DNA of 64,000 nucleotides from Pseudolysobacter sp964466115 (GTDB lineage Bacteria; Pseudomonadota; Gammaproteobacteria; Xanthomonadales; Rhodanobacteraceae), in assembly GCA_964466115.1 (NCBI GenBank), contig CAYXMH010000015.1:1-64000 (forward strand), in the 5' to 3' direction. Below, piece by piece: positions 45,372 to 54,400 of the stretch. The first letter of the stretch is position 1. The number at the start of each line of letters is the position of its first letter. The notes under the pieces were generated by a model. That model was given only the letters and a program-made list of their open reading frames with translations, was not told the DNA's origin and did not search any database. The translations under genes and the position numbers were made by a program.

Positions 45372-45527
45372 CTAACGCAATATCTTGACTTCAACCGGTG
45401 ACCATTTGGGTCCCGATTGACCATCGCCCAAAGTTTTGGTGCGGGACACTTCCAGTGTTCTGATGCGTTTGTCATAAAGAAGGCTTAGGAAATAGAATTT
45501 TTTGAGTCGTCCTATCGACGACCACAT
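45372..45527 (-). CDS. Possible small ORF of 51 residues
   Basis: An open frame whose product starts MWSSIGRLKKFYFLSLLYD, continues with RIRTLEVSRTKTLGDGQSGP and ends WSPVEVKILR. The composition looks protein-like, and GGAG lies 8 bases before the ATG. It ends 15 bases after the convergent higA stop and begins next to the first 233-bp repeat. It could be the tail of a disrupted gene. Unrecognised and uncertain. Confidence 0.25.
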   Translation of the reverse strand: MWSSIGRLKKFYFLSLLYDKRIRTLEVSRTKTLGDGQSGPKWSPVEVKILR

Positions 45528-45529
45528 AC

Positions 45530-45762
45530 GCAGGTCTCCGCCCTGCCCTACTTGCCTACGTGCTCGGCTTCTCCGGTCAAGGGCCGCTAGGCCCCCGGGT
45601 CCTCACCTGCCCGTGTCGCTTCGCTCCCGCTCCAGCAGCTTGCGGGCCGCGCCAGGGCCGTCGCTGCGTCTTCAACGCTTCCCTTGACCGCGCCTCCCTC
45701 TGCGGCGCTTGGCGTCCATTGGCCGCGATGTCATACATCACGGCCACTACGGCCGCAACTTC
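45530..45762 (+). repeat. 233-bp conserved upstream repeat, copy 1 (CUP-like)
   Basis: Ungapped direct repeat of 59464-59696, with 3 mismatches by eye. It ends 16 bases before the start of the DUF6573 gene, ahead of its ribosome site. The 3' part can form stem-loops: GATGT/ACATC (45727-45739) and CGGCC/GGCCG (45741-45755). Earlier there is GGGCC/GGCCC (45581-45594). The layout resembles the long conserved upstream (CUP) elements known from leading-region genes of IncN plasmid pKM101. Such elements may act as promoters on incoming single-stranded DNA. The repeat itself is seen; the promoter role is inferred. Confidence 0.85.
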
Positions 45763-45777
45763 AACGGAGGAAAAACC

Positions 45778-46176
45778 ATGACGAATGATCTTTTCGGTTC
45801 TGTGATCTCGGTATACACCCGCGCTCAAGCGTTAGCGGATGGCGTCTTAGTAGACGTAACGAACACCGCAAGGGAAGCGGGATTTGTCTTTCCCGTCGCA
45901 CTCACCCATGCAGTGTGGGAAGACTGCGTAAGTTGGTCAGCGGAAGACACCGAACGCAAGGGTGTTCCACAAGATGAAATGGGCCGCCTCTGGGACGTGT
46001 TATGGATGGCTAGACTTGCCGCACGCAAAGGTGGAGAGCGAATACTGTTTCAGCTTTATCGCGTTCCGCGCGAAGGTCGAGGTGTCCAAGCGCGATTAGT
46101 GACTTTGTCCGCACATTGTGGCCCTGGGGATGACGGCGAACCCGTTATCACAATCATGGGGATAACCGAAGACTAG
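45778..46176 (+). CDS. DUF6573 family plasmid protein
   Basis: A 132-residue soluble protein. LFGSVISVYTRAQALADGVLVDVTNTAREAGFVFPVALTHAVWEDCV and the C-terminal GPGDDGEPVITIMG are characteristic of the DUF6573 family, which occurs in plasmids and conjugative elements, often near anti-restriction genes. The biochemical role is unknown. It is expressed downstream of repeat copy 1, with GGAGG ahead of the ATG. The stem-loop at 46189-46217 follows it. An accessory function in a new host cell fits the context. Confidence 0.8.
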   Translation: MTNDLFGSVISVYTRAQALADGVLVDVTNTAREAGFVFPVALTHAVWEDCVSWSAEDTERKGVPQDEMGRLWDVLWMARLAARKGGERILFQLYRVPREGRGVQARLVTLSAHCGPGDDGEPVITIMGITED

Positions 46177-46185
46177 AGCATTATC

Positions 46186-46217
46186 TGCGGCGTAGGTCCG
46201 ATCACTGGGCCTACGCC
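46186..46217 (+). terminator. Stem-loop after the DUF6573 gene, shared with the methyltransferase gene
   Basis: GGCGTAGGTCC and GGGCCTACGCC (46189-46199 and 46207-46217) form an 11-bp stem with one T-G wobble and a GATCACT loop. The same structure, loop GATCAAT, follows the methyltransferase gene at 60396-60420. No T-run follows, so termination is not certain. Confidence 0.5.
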
Positions 46218-46306
46218 CCCATCGGCCTAGTCTGGCGATCCTCAGGCCGAGATGCGGTGTATTGATACAATGAAACTAAACCGCCACAGGATGGAGAAGT
46301 TACAAA

Positions 46307-46588
46307 ATGAATAACAGACCCCTCGCGGACTACATCATCGGCTCAACGGTAGCGATAGCTTTCTTCGCGCTCATTTGGTCAACTTTTTCATCGCGCGTGC
46401 CGGGAACGCTCGACGATATGCTGTTTTTTGTGGCTTTTTTTGGGCTGCTCGTAGGTATCGGCGGAGGACTGATACTCGCTCTTAAGCGAAAGAAAGCCGC
46501 TTGGGGCGTAGCGGCGTTCGCGTCAATCGCTGGTCTGATCTACCTTGTATGGCTGATTTTTGCGAATGCGATGGGGCACTGGCACTGA
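46307..46588 (+). CDS. Small hypothetical membrane protein
   Basis: A 93-residue protein with three membrane helices (about 8-26, 38-58 and 65-86) and no recognised family. GGATGGAG precedes the ATG. It follows the DUF6573 unit by 130 bases and precedes the hydrolase gene by 53 bases on the same strand. Confidence 0.6.
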   Translation: MNNRPLADYIIGSTVAIAFFALIWSTFSSRVPGTLDDMLFFVAFFGLLVGIGGGLILALKRKKAAWGVAAFASIAGLIYLVWLIFANAMGHWH

Positions 46589-46641
46589 TGTGCCTGGGCG
46601 CTAAGCAGCTAAATGTGTAAGAAAACTCAAGGAGGTTCCAC

Positions 46642-47418
46642 ATGATGCGGATTTTGTTAAAAATCCTGTTGCGAACGGGCCTTACTCTTACGGCAACCTA
46701 TGCGCTGATCTGTCTCATTTTGTTCTTGTCTCAGCGATCGTTCATCTACTTCCCAATGCCCGCATCGCAGACGAATTCTGAGGCGATAACCACCTTGAAT
46801 GTAGCGGATGCTGCTCTTCGAATATCCGTTCGACCCCATCAAGGTCAAGATGCATTGATCTATTTTGGCGGCAATGCAGAAGAGGTATCTCAGAGTCTGA
46901 ATGCCTTTGCCGCAGCGTTCCCCGATCACGCGATTTATCTAATGCATTACCGTGGCTATGGCGGCAGCACCGGTGATCCATCAGAAAAGTTATTGCACTC
47001 CGATGCGAGAGCTTTATTTGATATGGTGCATGCCAAGCACGAGCATGTCGTGGTGATAGGTCGAAGTCTGGGCAGCGGAGTCGCGATACGCTTGGCTGCC
47101 ACGCAGCCGGTCACCCGGCTTGTTCTAATCACGCCGTACGACAGCATGGAGACTGTAGCAAAGATCCAATTTCCGTATTTCCCAATCGGTCTACTTCTCC
47201 AGGATAAATTCGAATCGTGGCGCTATGCGCCATTGATCAAAGCGCCCACGTTAATCGTCGCTGCAGCCAACGATGAAGTCATTCCACCTCAAAGTACAAT
47301 GGCCCTGTTCAATGGGTTTTCCCCCGGTATAGCCAGGATAAAACTCATCGCTGGCGTCGGTCACAATTCAATTTCAAATAGCCCCGACTATATGACGATA
47401 CTGCAAGGGCGTGAGTGA
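46642..47418 (+). CDS. Membrane-anchored alpha/beta hydrolase
   Basis: A 258-residue alpha/beta-hydrolase of the ABHD13/BEM46-like group. An N-terminal membrane helix (about 9-30) tethers it. The oxyanion region YFGGNAEEV and the YRGYGGSTG motif are present. The nucleophile elbow is GRSLGSG (Ser about 136). The likely acid Asp is in AAANDEVIPP and the His in GVGHNSI. The substrate is unknown; related proteins are lipases or thioesterases. The ribosome site is near-perfect (AAGGAGGT). Confidence 0.82.
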   Translation: MMRILLKILLRTGLTLTATYALICLILFLSQRSFIYFPMPASQTNSEAITTLNVADAALRISVRPHQGQDALIYFGGNAEEVSQSLNAFAAAFPDHAIYLMHYRGYGGSTGDPSEKLLHSDARALFDMVHAKHEHVVVIGRSLGSGVAIRLAATQPVTRLVLITPYDSMETVAKIQFPYFPIGLLLQDKFESWRYAPLIKAPTLIVAAANDEVIPPQSTMALFNGFSPGIARIKLIAGVGHNSISNSPDYMTILQGRE

Positions 47419-47455
47419 TCTACTGGATGATGAAGAATTCAAAAAAATAACTGGT

Positions 47456-47782
47456 TCATCCTCCGATGGTTAGTGTGGCGATCTTGCCGTTTCTTAAGGT
47501 GAACTTGTAGCGAATTTGAGCTGGGCTTCCGGGAAAGCTGCCGCTGACTTGTGTGGTCGCGATGGTCTGCTCGCCCACCTCTGTGAGATCAATCATATCT
47601 GCAACTGGTTTGTATTTCGCAATCGCTTCATCAATCTACACCTTGATGGCCGCACCCCGGTATTCGTGTGACTCATCGCTTACGAGTGCGTCACCCGTGA
47701 AGAGTTGATTGAAGTCATCGGTTTGCCCGGTGTTGTGCGCATGGAAGAAGGCGGCGATGACTGGTGGTAGCTCTGCATTCAT
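47456..47782 (-). pseudogene. SnoaL/NTF2-like gene interrupted by an amber codon
   Basis: The frame from ATG 47782 encodes MNAELPPVIAAFFHAHNTGQ, then DDFNQLFTGDALVSDESHEY and RGAAIKV. It then meets TAG (47636-47638) and continues with IDEAIAKYKPVADMIDL up to a TGA at 47456-47458. The second half (GSPAQIRYKFTLRNGKIATLTIGG) completes a normal 108-residue SnoaL-like fold. The TAG stands where related proteins usually have Trp, so one G-to-A change explains it. It lies 13 bases after the VOC gene in the same operon. Confidence 0.8.
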
Positions 47783-47795
47783 AATTGAAACAAGC

Positions 47796-48227
47796 CTACC
47801 CTAGAATGGATGAGCATATCTTTAAGTCGGCCATTTCCAAAGCGACCGATGGATTTCTGTATGCTTTAATTTCAATCACATTTCCGCTTGGGTCTGTTAC
47901 GAGCAATTTGGCCTGTTCCGTGGCAGACCCTTTATAAGAAATATTGGGGTTTACCTTAAATTTAATTTCTATTTCTTCTAGGCGTTTAGCAAGGATTTCC
48001 CATTCTTGCCACGCTAGCACTGCGCCGAAGTGACGAGCACCTTGTTGCTCAGGTGTTAATACTTGATCGGGTTGTTCATGCAAAGTGATCTGACCGCCGA
48101 ACAGATATATATCGATCCATTTTTCACGTATCCGTCCAGTGCGCGCGCCTAAAGCAGTGATATAAAAGTTTTTGGCCTTTGTCAGGTCTCGTACAGGAAA
48201 CGCAAGATGAAAAATTGGATAAGTCAC
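47796..48227 (-). CDS. VOC-family (glyoxalase-like) protein
   Basis: A vicinal-oxygen-chelate fold protein of about 143 residues. IFHLAFPVRDLTKAKNFYITALGA begins the first beta-alpha-beta-beta-beta module, and LLVTDPSGNVIEIKAYRNP closes the second. Metal-ligand candidates are His and Glu in FHLAF and IEIK. The substrate is unknown. The GTG at 48227 fits the domain; an ATG at 48302 would overlap the upstream gene. Neither has a strong ribosome site. Confidence 0.7.
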   Translation of the reverse strand: MTYPIFHLAFPVRDLTKAKNFYITALGARTGRIREKWIDIYLFGGQITLHEQPDQVLTPEQQGARHFGAVLAWQEWEILAKRLEEIEIKFKVNPNISYKGSATEQAKLLVTDPSGNVIEIKAYRNPSVALEMADLKICSSILG

Positions 48228-48270
48228 TTTGACGCTCGCAATACGTGAGTGAGCAGCCTCAACTGGAGGT

Positions 48271-50208
48271 TTATTTATTGCACGACAATCGGGAGATACC
48301 ATCGTGCGGATTAAACAGGACAACGTTTTTCTCATCCTGAAACACCAACGAGTGTCCTACGATCGCCACGTTTTCTGGTACAGATGGGAGGGCCGCGATC
48401 AGCGAGGTGCTCCATGCTCCCTTCGGATCGTACGTGAGATCGTAAAGGCCTCCGGCGTTACCGAACTCAAAGGGTGCCGAACCCGCAGCATAGATATGTC
48501 CATCTACTTGTGCCAGTAAAGCCAATCCCAGGTGCACCACGGGCTGTGGAGTTGGGGGCCCTTCGCGCGGTACAAACGACAGCATACCTTCGGCTTCAAA
48601 TCCTAGACATCCAATCAGCCAACCGTTAGGCCTCTTCAGGACTGAAAACCTGCTTTGTTCGTTTGAACACCAAGTACTAATTTCATTTCGATTGATGCCT
48701 CGCGGCAGCACCTTATTATCTCGGCGCTCCCAGCGCACACGGATGATACGGTCATCGATAGTTCGATACTTCGTTGATTTCGCGTCATCGATCAAACACG
48801 TGGGAAGTTTGTGGTCCACCGGAGTAGCGTAACCGAATTCGATACAGTTCAATTTGCCGTTCGAAGACGCTTGCTCGCCAGTTAGTGCTTCACCAGTTGT
48901 TTTGTCGCATCCAAATGGGTCACCACGAATACCCTCGCCTTTTCGGCGCGCAACTTCTGCAACCGCTCGGACCCGGCCAGACCAATAGTCAGATGCAACC
49001 GATTTCAGCGTGGCATCGACATCTGTGTGTGTGGCGGCAAATTGTGCCAATGAGGCAACGGCCGCTTGTGATGTCAGCCAGTCGAAAGACGAAATGGCTG
49101 CCTTGAGCGGATCGATGGCTTGTTCCGCGTGCAAAGATCCTAACGCGCGCGCCGCAGCGGCACGATTGGTAAATGTGGAATCTGACAACTCTGCTACCAA
49201 GATCGGCACAATGCTATCGCGGTAGTCCGAAAGACCCACAATTCGATTCTCCCATATCCAATGATGCGCATGTTCCTCTAGGAGCCAGCGGCGAAGAACA
49301 TCGACCGCTTCCGGTATTCCCGCCGCCAAAGCAAGTGTTTCGGCACGGTGCGAGAGCGCAGAGTCTGGGCTCTGGATTAGCCACTTTGCCGCTTTCGCGA
49401 TGGGTACGGCTTGGTGTTCCAGTGTTATGGCAATACCTAAGAGTTCAGCCCACAATTCGGAGTCTCGTTTGTCGTCGGCCACGATCAGTGCAATATCGTT
49501 CAAGGCATCGGCGTCTAGTTCCATGGGCTGATGTTGGAGCCTGACACACCCGCTAGTCACTTCATTCCATGCGGCCTCGAAAAACCCTTTGGGCCAATGG
49601 CGAGTCGCATCCTTCGCTTGGTGGATTAGCCACCGCGCCCTCGGGGCATCACATTCGTATGGGGATGTAGAAGGAGGTAACGTGGTGTCTGCTACGACGG
49701 TAGAGAACCCACCCCCCGACCATCTTTGACAGGTAATTCCGTCAAGCGCGTGGATTGCCCATGAGTTACGCAGTGAACTGACAATTTGGATTTTCTTGGA
49801 CAAATCGCGCGCCTTTGGGCCGATAAGTCCTATCGCGTAGAGGGCGACCGCGCGTTGCACCGGAGAACCGTGCGCCACGACTTCTAAAATCTCAGGTAAC
49901 GGTGCTTTAAGCTCCGCAACTGTCTTCTCGTTAGGACCATTACCCACAACCCTGATATACGGTATCGAGTCTGGTACACAAGCTACGTCTTCTCCTGGCA
50001 GCGCTTGTTTCGCGTTAGCTGCGATCGTTTTTCCGAGAACGAGCTCCCCAGCATTCAGCGCACCAATGAATTCACTATCGTTGAGCTCGTGTAATGCGCG
50101 AAGTGAAAAGTTCGTCTCCTCCGTCGCTTGGGCATGCGCAATGAAAATATGTAAGGCCGCAGCAATCACTAATGATCCAAACCAAACACATTGCCTCAAA
50201 GATGTCAT
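48271..50208 (-). CDS. Secreted HEAT-repeat protein of unknown function
   Basis: A 645-residue protein with a signal peptide (about 5-28, IAAALHIFIAHAQA). The middle has helical repeats of the HEAT type: EVVAHGSPVQRAVALYAIGLIGP, FTNRAAAARALGSLHAEQAIDPL and SQAAVASLAQFAATH. The C-terminal half is beta-rich with several Cys and could be a propeller-like domain. I do not recognise a catalytic motif. The ATG is 7 bases after the stop of the second immunity candidate, so it belongs to the toxin operon. It may be a periplasmic binding partner, but that is inference. Confidence 0.7.
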   Translation of the reverse strand: MTSLRQCVWFGSLVIAAALHIFIAHAQATEETNFSLRALHELNDSEFIGALNAGELVLGKTIAANAKQALPGEDVACVPDSIPYIRVVGNGPNEKTVAELKAPLPEILEVVAHGSPVQRAVALYAIGLIGPKARDLSKKIQIVSSLRNSWAIHALDGITCQRWSGGGFSTVVADTTLPPSTSPYECDAPRARWLIHQAKDATRHWPKGFFEAAWNEVTSGCVRLQHQPMELDADALNDIALIVADDKRDSELWAELLGIAITLEHQAVPIAKAAKWLIQSPDSALSHRAETLALAAGIPEAVDVLRRWLLEEHAHHWIWENRIVGLSDYRDSIVPILVAELSDSTFTNRAAAARALGSLHAEQAIDPLKAAISSFDWLTSQAAVASLAQFAATHTDVDATLKSVASDYWSGRVRAVAEVARRKGEGIRGDPFGCDKTTGEALTGEQASSNGKLNCIEFGYATPVDHKLPTCLIDDAKSTKYRTIDDRIIRVRWERRDNKVLPRGINRNEISTWCSNEQSRFSVLKRPNGWLIGCLGFEAEGMLSFVPREGPPTPQPVVHLGLALLAQVDGHIYAAGSAPFEFGNAGGLYDLTYDPKGAWSTSLIAALPSVPENVAIVGHSLVFQDEKNVVLFNPHDGISRLSCNK

Positions 50209-50215
50209 CGTTGAA

Positions 50216-50794
50216 TTATTGCATGTCGTGTTTAATTCTGTCCTCAACTTCCTTCGGATTCATTTCTTTTATTTTGTAATGAATATTTTCCACCTTGATA
50301 TTATTTTTGTAAATCGCAACCATTAAATCAGCAGTCGTGTTGCAATTTGGGTTGCTATCAACTTCTAAAAAATATTGCACACTCTTACCCGAATATTTTA
50401 ACAATGTATTTTTTATTTCATCGCGCACCCCTCCACTCGAACCCCAAAGTTGCCACGGGTCATCAATAAGAAAACGATTAGAGTTTTCTATTAATTTTAA
50501 CGATGTGGCTACATACTCAGAAGCAAAGGCCGCGACACGCATTTTACCATTATATATCAATATACTATATATTGGGTAGACGCCTTTTTTCTCGTTCTCC
50601 TCCTCGCCGTCTTTCCAAGAAGAGGTAAAGTATTCTCTTTTGTAGGCGCTCAGCTCAATATCTTTAGTGAAATTAATACCTTTGTTCTTTACCAGGCACG
50701 TCTCCACTCCAAAAACAGGGGGAGTGAACGCAGAAATAACGAATAGCAAAAAAATCATGTAAAAATGTTTATTCATGAGCTTTTTCAAAGCCAT
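50216..50794 (-). CDS. Secreted protein, second candidate immunity paralogue
   Basis: A 192-residue protein with a signal peptide (about 12-29, ending PVFG). It is a diverged paralogue of the gene directly upstream. Shared elements in order are an N-terminal Cys with K..I.FTK, YKREYF...W, an E-E-N-E-K stretch, the KYSGKSVQYFLEVD segment, a second Cys and an IHYKIKEM ending. It lies 29 bases downstream of its paralogue, and its local base composition is AT-rich. Periplasmic location is what protection from a peptidoglycan amidase requires. The family is unfamiliar to me. Confidence 0.65.
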   Translation of the reverse strand: MALKKLMNKHFYMIFLLFVISAFTPPVFGVETCLVKNKGINFTKDIELSAYKREYFTSSWKDGEEENEKKGVYPIYSILIYNGKMRVAAFASEYVATSLKLIENSNRFLIDDPWQLWGSSGGVRDEIKNTLLKYSGKSVQYFLEVDSNPNCNTTADLMVAIYKNNIKVENIHYKIKEMNPKEVEDRIKHDMQ

Positions 50795-50823
50795 GTTTTA
50801 TCGAACGATACCCAACATGAGTT

Positions 50824-51408
50824 TCAATGGGCAGGGCCCCTCGATCTTTCCTCAGGCCAGAAGTCCTTAGCGTTGCTCATATCCTTAATGTGAAAAAATA
50901 TCGTTTCTACTTGATCCTTATTTCTATACACCAGCACCGATAGATCCAAGCCTTCGTCACATTGCTCGTTTTTGGTGAAAGAAAGGTAGTACGAGATATC
51001 TTTGCCGGAATACTTTTCTAAAAACTTGTTGCGCTCATCGTAGACTAGAGGGGGTGCCGGCCACATTAACCCCTCCAGCATGAACACCGCTCGGTCCTTC
51101 GTGCTCATGAGTTTCACGGGAAAGTAGTCTGATTGGTATCCTGAAACGTAAAGCCCTTCAGGATCAAACTTTCCTGTGCTGAACATCATTCCCATGATGG
51201 GGAAGCGGTGCATTTTCTCACTGTTCTCCTCATCTAGGGACCAGGCGCTATCGAGGTATACACGCTTGTACGGGATTATTCTGGTCTCCTTCGTAAACAC
51301 GATGCTTTTACCATTCTCTTTGCAGAGGTTAGTCTCAGCATGAACATGCTCATAACCAAATAGCGAGATCAGAAGAACAACGATGTGGAGTGAACGAAGA
51401 GTGCTCAT
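50824..51408 (-). CDS. Secreted protein, first candidate immunity protein for the RHS-Tae4 toxin
   Basis: A 194-residue protein with a signal peptide (about 5-24, ending HVHA). The ATG overlaps the toxin stop as ATGA, the tightest possible coupling and the typical place for an immunity gene. The mature part has CKENGKSIVFTKETRIIPYKR near its start, then KYSGKDISYYLSF, and it pairs two Cys, all shared with the paralogue downstream. It does not look like the short helical Tai4 immunity family, so it may be a new family. Function is inferred from position and export. Confidence 0.7.
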   Translation of the reverse strand: MSTLRSLHIVVLLISLFGYEHVHAETNLCKENGKSIVFTKETRIIPYKRVYLDSAWSLDEENSEKMHRFPIMGMMFSTGKFDPEGLYVSGYQSDYFPVKLMSTKDRAVFMLEGLMWPAPPLVYDERNKFLEKYSGKDISYYLSFTKNEQCDEGLDLSVLVYRNKDQVETIFFHIKDMSNAKDFWPEERSRGPAH

Positions 51409-54400
51409 TTTATTGTCCAATACGCAATCTTTGCGGTCGGTTGCGGGGGCGTTCCGTATAGTCCAGAGCCTGCCTGTCCTTGATAAAAGATGTCTATATG
51501 GAAACTTGTCCATCCGACATTGGTCCCTACCGAATTGTAGGAAAATTGGACAAATATGCCTTGCTGGGTCGGATAAACCTTGTTGTAAAAATAATCAAAT
51601 GTCGTTTCAGTAGGTGCGCCATATTGCCTGGTCATCCAATCCATAAGCGTCCCGACACCTCTCGGGTACCCGTCGGTCGTGACGTTGACTTGTGGATAGC
51701 TTGACATATCTACGCCGGAATCGATTAGGTCGGCCCCCAGTCTTATCGCGCATTGATTAGGATATGGATCGGCGCTCGGATGTGCTGGAGACCCATCATC
51801 ATTTCGCGGATAGTTAGCCTGAAGCTTGTTAAAAGGCGGGAAATGCATCTTGGCCCTCTCTTCATTAAACGCCCTCCCAAACGCCCCTGTCAATGCTCCA
51901 TTCCCAAATTTGTTTCCCGCGAGAACGGAGGTTGTACCGCCGACTACGGCAGCTGCAATAACGCGTTGCGCACTAACCGATTGACCAATCGGATTTTGTG
52001 GATCAAGTCGGTCGATACCTGGACTTGCCGCCTCCCCCACGCCAGCACTTAAGAAGCCATTGCCAAACTTGCCACCTTCTAAACTTTGCATCACCCCACC
52101 TGCAACGCCATGCGCCAATATCTTGGCACTGAAACCCACCGCATTGAGATTCGTCGAGCCGATCGTACCGCCATCGTGCGCCCAGCCGGCACTGCCGAAA
52201 CCTTGATCGATGCCGTAGAACAATTCTGCTGAGAACGCGCCGTAAACCGCGCCTTTAAAACTGCCGGATTGCACAGCACCTGCGGCGAAACCCGAAATCC
52301 CGACCGCCGCCCAACCTGGTAGCCATGTCGGTAAGAGCTCCGGCAAAAACACCACAATCGCGACGCCCAATACATCGCGCCACCACGAATAACCGGTAGG
52401 GTCGGTCAGGGTCAGCGGATTATTAATAACGTAACTGTAGCGATTCAACCCTTGCGGCGATCCATCGGACAAGGGATCGGCTTGCAACATTTTTCCGATT
52501 TGCGGATCGTAGATTCGCCCGTTCATGTGGACAAAATTCAAACTGTCCACCTGTTCATGACCGGTGAACCCGGTCGTCGTGCTCACCGGCACCGGTGCGC
52601 TGCCGTGCCAGGTATTCGGATCGCGGCGGTTGCCGTGTGGATCAAAGCTCATCGCCTCAATTACGCCACCGCTGGCGTTGGCCACCACGTCGGTGCTGCC
52701 GAGATGATCGGCAAACACATAGCGCGTTTCGTTACTGCCGCTGGAACGTACGTAATCAATCGCGACGCCGGCTAAATAACGCCGCGTTTCCGTGGTGCCG
52801 CCAGCGTAACGCAAGATTTCCACATTGCCGATGTAGTTCGTAGTGACGCCACCTGGGGAGCTTGGACATCCTGTCGTTTCAAAGTTGTTGCAAAAAATTC
52901 GATCCGATCCAGCACCGGTCGCATCCACGCGCAGGAAACGGTCTCCATCAGGCGTGTATTGGAAGCTGGTCTGGGCACTAGCCGTATTCGCGCTAGCGAG
53001 CTGGTTTAGCGCGTTGTAGGCCAAGGTGCGGCCGTCTGTACCGCTGGTTTGGCTGCCGTTGGGGTCATATGCGTAACCCACCGCACCGATGGCGGATACC
53101 GCATGCGGGCTGCCAAAACTGCCATGTCCGGTGCAGCCGGCGAGGCCCGTATAGGTATACGAGGTGCCATTTTTGGTGCACAGATTGCCGAGTTGATCGT
53201 AAACGAGCTGTTCGGTGACCCACGGCGTGCCTTGAAAAACGCCCTGAATCCGAGTCAATTGAGACTGTTTAAGCCGATTCAGCGCATCGTAAGTATTCGC
53301 CTCTACGGTTGGTGAAGTGCTGATGGCGCGCTCGCGCTGCGTGAGATTCCCGGCGAGATCGAAGCTGTATCGTAAGTCCTGTAATGCGCAACTGATGCCG
53401 GAGCATAGGGTGTTAAGCCGCCCCGTCGACGGGGTATAGGTTAAGGTACTGACAAGCGTGCTGCTGGTCCCGCGTTGCTCCTGCGTCACCTGACCGCGTG
53501 CGGTCATGCCGAGCACTTGATAGAGAGTGCCGACGCGCGAATCGATCAGTGAACCGAGATAACCGTTGGTTGTGTAATTGGTGGTGAGCGTGTAGCCGGA
53601 GGCATCTTGTTGCGACTGGACACGGCCGTAGCCATCGTATCCAGTGACCTCGTTGTAAGCACTGCCCGCAATGGCGGTGTTGCGTTGGTTCAATCGACCG
53701 TAGCCGTCATAGGTTATTGCACGGCTAAACGTTGCTCCCGTGGTTGCCGAGCGCGATTCGCTAGCGATTTGACCCAGTCCGTTCGCCGCTGTATCGAACG
53801 TCCAAATGTCGGTCAAGATATTGCCATCGCTACCCGGTGCGGTGCGACGCCAGCACCGACCCATCGCATCGTAATCCTGTTGGACTATTTGCCCTTTGCC
53901 ATCGGTTTGACTGACCACGTCGCCGGTGGCGTTGTAACGGTAGGTGATGGACCCTGCATCGGGATCCACCTGTCCCGTTTTTCTACCCAATGCGTCATAA
54001 GTAACACTATTTACAATGGGACCGTTACCCGCATCGCGCCCGACGGTGAGCACATCCCCCGCAGCATTGAACGTCTTGCTTACGACCAAACCGACTGTCG
54101 GATCGCCGCTAACGGTCGGATCACGTGTCTCGACGACTTCGCCAAGCGGGTTCTTCGTTTCTTCCCAGGTGAAACCGCGCGGATTGGTGGTGAACGTGGT
54201 CAGACCGACGTAGCTCTTTAATACCGAACCACCATCCGGATTATTGACTCGCGTCACGCGGCCGAGCACGTCATACGCCGGCGTGGTGCTCGAAGCAGCG
54301 GCGGCGCAGGGGTTGCTTGAAGTAAGCGTGGGACTGCCGTCACCACTGACGGTCGCAGGAACGAAAAACGGCTCGGATTGATACGCCGGACGGTTGTGAC

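Noticed and set aside
45500..45522. T-run followed by a GTCGTC/GACGAC hairpin as a terminator
   Set aside because: The T-run is on the wrong side of the stem for termination in either direction.
45560..45781. Open frame through repeat copy 1, with a matching frame through copy 2 joined to the methyltransferase
   Set aside because: Both frames exist only because the repeat lacks stops. The downstream genes have their own ribosome sites and starts, and the DNA, not the protein, is what is conserved relative to gene position.
53607..54221. Long plus-strand open frames inside the RHS gene
   Set aside because: Low-complexity shadows of the repetitive RHS coding strand with no ribosome site or family resemblance.
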